Assembly: GCF_021654165.1 (NCBI RefSeq)
Contig: NZ_JAKFZN010000001.1
Coordinates: 868,001 to 932,000 of the forward strand
DNA: 64,000 bases
From: Nereida sp. MMG025
Lineage (GTDB): Bacteria > Pseudomonadota > Alphaproteobacteria > Rhodobacterales > Rhodobacteraceae
Direction: 5' to 3'
Notes under the pieces: generated by a model
The model's database searches: none
Seen by the model: the letters and a program-made list of their open reading frames with translations, nothing else
Told to the model about the DNA's origin: nothing
Part shown: one piece after another, positions 62,215 to 64,000 of the stretch
How positions within the stretch are numbered: the stretch's first letter is position 1
Layout: each line of letters opens with the position of its first letter
Position numbers and translations under genes: made by a program

Positions 62215-64000
62215 ATGCCGGAAAATACAAAAACGACGGGGACAACCCTGCGCGATGCGGCCCTGCAATACCACAAATTCCCCAAGCCCGGAAAACTTGA
62301 AATCCGCGCCACCAAGCCGCTGGCCAACGGCCGTGATCTGGCGCGCGCCTATTCTCCCGGCGTGGCCGAGGCCTGCATCGAGATCAAGGAAAACGCCGAT
62401 ACCGCAAGGGATTACACCTCGCGCGGCAACCTTGTTGCTGTTGTGACCAACGGATCAGCGGTGCTTGGCCTTGGCAATATTGGTGCGCTGGCCTCCAAGC
62501 CCGTGATGGAGGGCAAGGCGGTCTTGTTCAAAAAGTTCGCCAACATCGATTGTTTTGACATTGAACTAAATGAACCCGACCCCGAAAAACTGGCCGATAT
62601 CGTCTGTGCACTGGAACCCACCTTCGGGGCCATTAACCTTGAAGATATCAAGGCGCCCGACTGTTTTATCGTTGAAAAGCTGTGTCGCGAGCGGATGAAC
62701 ATCCCCGTATTCCACGACGACCAGCACGGCACCGCCATTGTTGTGGGTGCCGCTGCGAAGAACGCACTGCATGTGGCGGGCAAACGGTTTGAGGATATCA
62801 AGATCGTCAGCACAGGCGGCGGTGCGGCGGGCATCGCGTGTCTGAACATGCTGCTCAAACTGGGGGTGAAGCGCGAAAATGTCTGGCTGTGCGACATCGA
62901 CGGGCTGGTCTATCAGGGGCGCACCACCGAGATGACACCGCAAAAACAAGACTACGCCCAAGACAGTGATTTGCGCACGCTGGATGATGTGATCGCAGGG
63001 GCGGATATGTTCCTTGGGTTGTCGGGCAAGGATGTTCTGACACCCGAAATGGTGGCCAAGATGGCCAAGCAGCCGATCATCTTTGCGCTGGCCAATCCCA
63101 ACCCCGAAATCCAGCCCGATGTCGCCCGCAGCGTTGCACCCGATGCAATTATCGCCACGGGGCGCTCTGATTTTCCCAATCAAGTCAATAACGTGCTGTG
63201 TTTTCCCTTCATCTTCCGCGGTGCGCTGGATGTGGGCGCGACCGAGATCAATGACGCGATGAAAATCGCTTGCGTGGACGGGATTGCCGAACTGGCGCGC
63301 GCCACCACCAGCGCCGAAGCCGCCGAAGCCTACCGCGGCGAGCAGCTGACATTTGGTGCCGATTACCTGATCCCCAAGCCCTTTGATCCGCGCCTGATGG
63401 GCGTTGTGGCCAGCAGCGTGGCACGTGCGGCCATGGAAAGCGGCGTGGCCACGCGGCCCCTGCCCGATGTGGACCAATACCGCGCCGATCTGGACACCTC
63501 TGTGTTCAAATCCGCGCTGATCATGCGGCCTGTGTTCCAAGCCGCCAGCACCGCCGCGCGGCGGATTGTCTTTGCGGAAGGCGAGGATGAGCGCGTGTTG
63601 CGCACGGCACAGGCCCTGATCGAGGAAACCACCGAAACCCCCATCCTCATCGGTCGCCCCGATGTGATTGCGCGTCGATGTGAGCGCGCGGGATTAACCA
63701 TAAACCCCAAAATCCTGCAGATCGTTAACCCTGAAAATGACCCGCGATACCGCGACTATTGGGGCACCTATCACAGCCTGATGGCACGGCGTGGTGTGGC
63801 CCCCGATCTGGCCCGCGCGATCATGCGCACCAACACCACCGCGATCGGGGCCGTCATGGTCCACCGCGAAGAAGCCGACAGCCTGATTTGCGGCACATTC
63901 GGGCAGTATCTGTGGCACCTCAATTACATCGAACAGGTCCTTGGCACATCTGATCTGCACCCCGCAGGGGCGCTGTCGCTGATGATCCTGGAAGACGGGC
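62215..64000 (+). CDS. maeB: NADP-dependent malic enzyme with phosphotransacetylase-like domain (partial)
   Basis: At least 595 residues; the gene runs off the window end without a stop. Malic enzyme decarboxylates malate to pyruvate with NADP. The N-terminal half has [13 protein letters not shown], the catalytic [13 protein letters not shown] and nucleotide-binding [17 protein letters not shown]. From about residue 440 a phosphotransacetylase-like domain begins ([22 protein letters not shown]), as in the ~750-residue MaeB class. The start ATG at 62215 has GGAGG upstream. A palindromic operator lies 37 bp before it. Confidence 0.93.
   Translation, partial: MPENTKTTGTTLRDAALQYHKFPKPGKLEIRATKPLANGRDLARAYSPGVAEACIEIKENADTARDYTSRGNLVAVVTNGSAVLGLGNIGALASKPVMEGKAVLFKKFANIDCFDIELNEPDPEKLADIVCALEPTFGAINLEDIKAPDCFIVEKLCRERMNIPVFHDDQHGTAIVVGAAAKNALHVAGKRFEDIKIVSTGGGAAGIACLNMLLKLGVKRENVWLCDIDGLVYQGRTTEMTPQKQDYAQDSDLRTLDDVIAGADMFLGLSGKDVLTPEMVAKMAKQPIIFALANPNPEIQPDVARSVAPDAIIATGRSDFPNQVNNVLCFPFIFRGALDVGATEINDAMKIACVDGIAELARATTSAEAAEAYRGEQLTFGADYLIPKPFDPRLMGVVASSVARAAMESGVATRPLPDVDQYRADLDTSVFKSALIMRPVFQAASTAARRIVFAEGEDERVLRTAQALIEETTETPILIGRPDVIARRCERAGLTINPKILQIVNPENDPRYRDYWGTYHSLMARRGVAPDLARAIMRTNTTAIGAVMVHREEADSLICGTFGQYLWHLNYIEQVLGTSDLHPAGALSLMILEDG

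Noticed and set aside
62566-63540. 324-codon open frame on the minus strand
   Set aside because: Antisense to the malic enzyme, whose catalytic and NADP motifs are on the plus strand.

Overview
The window reads as chromosome of a marine alphaproteobacterium of the Roseobacter group (Rhodobacterales). Pointers are moderately high GC, the murA–DUF2948–hisD–UPF0262–phosphatase–infA–maf–RNase E/G–yacG string, UPF0262 and DUF2948 proteins, a SitABCD-type manganese importer with a Mur-like operator, a DmdB-like ligase, a Hint protein and alphaproteobacterial tRNAs and RNase P RNA. The genus cannot be fixed from the sequence. I see no insertion sequence, prophage, CRISPR array or replication origin.

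Layout. 1-6.8 kb: GNAT acetyltransferase, L33 (rpmG), RNase P RNA, AmpD-type amidase, a lipoprotein, gatCA, a ceramidase-like membrane protein, tadA and a pseudouridine synthase. 6.9-15.7 kb: a tightly packed plus-strand locus with TerC, a 27-residue micro-protein, XpaC, TelA, a DUF2927 lipoprotein, an Old-Yellow-Enzyme, an SPFH-GYF protein, a b561-like membrane protein, a zinc-ribbon membrane protein, dtd and a DCC protein. It resembles the membrane-linked part of Ter/TelA stress systems. 15.7-19.0 kb: one 1064-residue self-contained reductive dehalogenase (B12-type core, two 4Fe-4S clusters, flavin/NAD reductase and plant-type 2Fe-2S domain), directly downstream of tRNA-Thr. 19.1-26.6 kb: the conserved murA-to-yacG operon, interrupted by a GIY-YIG/DUF4357 gene, then tRNA-Phe.

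26.6-32.3 kb: sulfatase/phosphonate-ester hydrolase, acyl-CoA synthetase, ABC exporter, tRNA-Gly. 32.4-35.9 kb: sitABCD-like Mn importer. 35.9-43.2 kb: SRAP protein, MFS exporter, 5'-nucleotidase, DUF952, pyrD, MATE exporter and two hotdog thioesterases. 43.3-50.4 kb: two MerR regulators and a beta-oxidation operon (acyl-CoA dehydrogenase, GST, thiolase, FadJ-like). 50.8-57.5 kb: Hint protein, sulfotransferase, EamA exporter, DmdB-like ligase, a protein with a degenerate M48-like region and a SPOR protein. 57.5-62.0 kb: nucleoside salvage operon cdd-deoA-deoB-add-upp. 62.2 kb to the end: NADP-type malic enzyme fused to a phosphotransacetylase-like domain, cut by the window edge.

Together the genes describe an aerobic marine heterotroph that oxidises fatty acids and related acids, recycles nucleosides, imports Mn, and may remove halogens from aromatic compounds. 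The strongest candidates for new biology are the fused reductive dehalogenase and the TerC/XpaC/TelA/SPFH locus.
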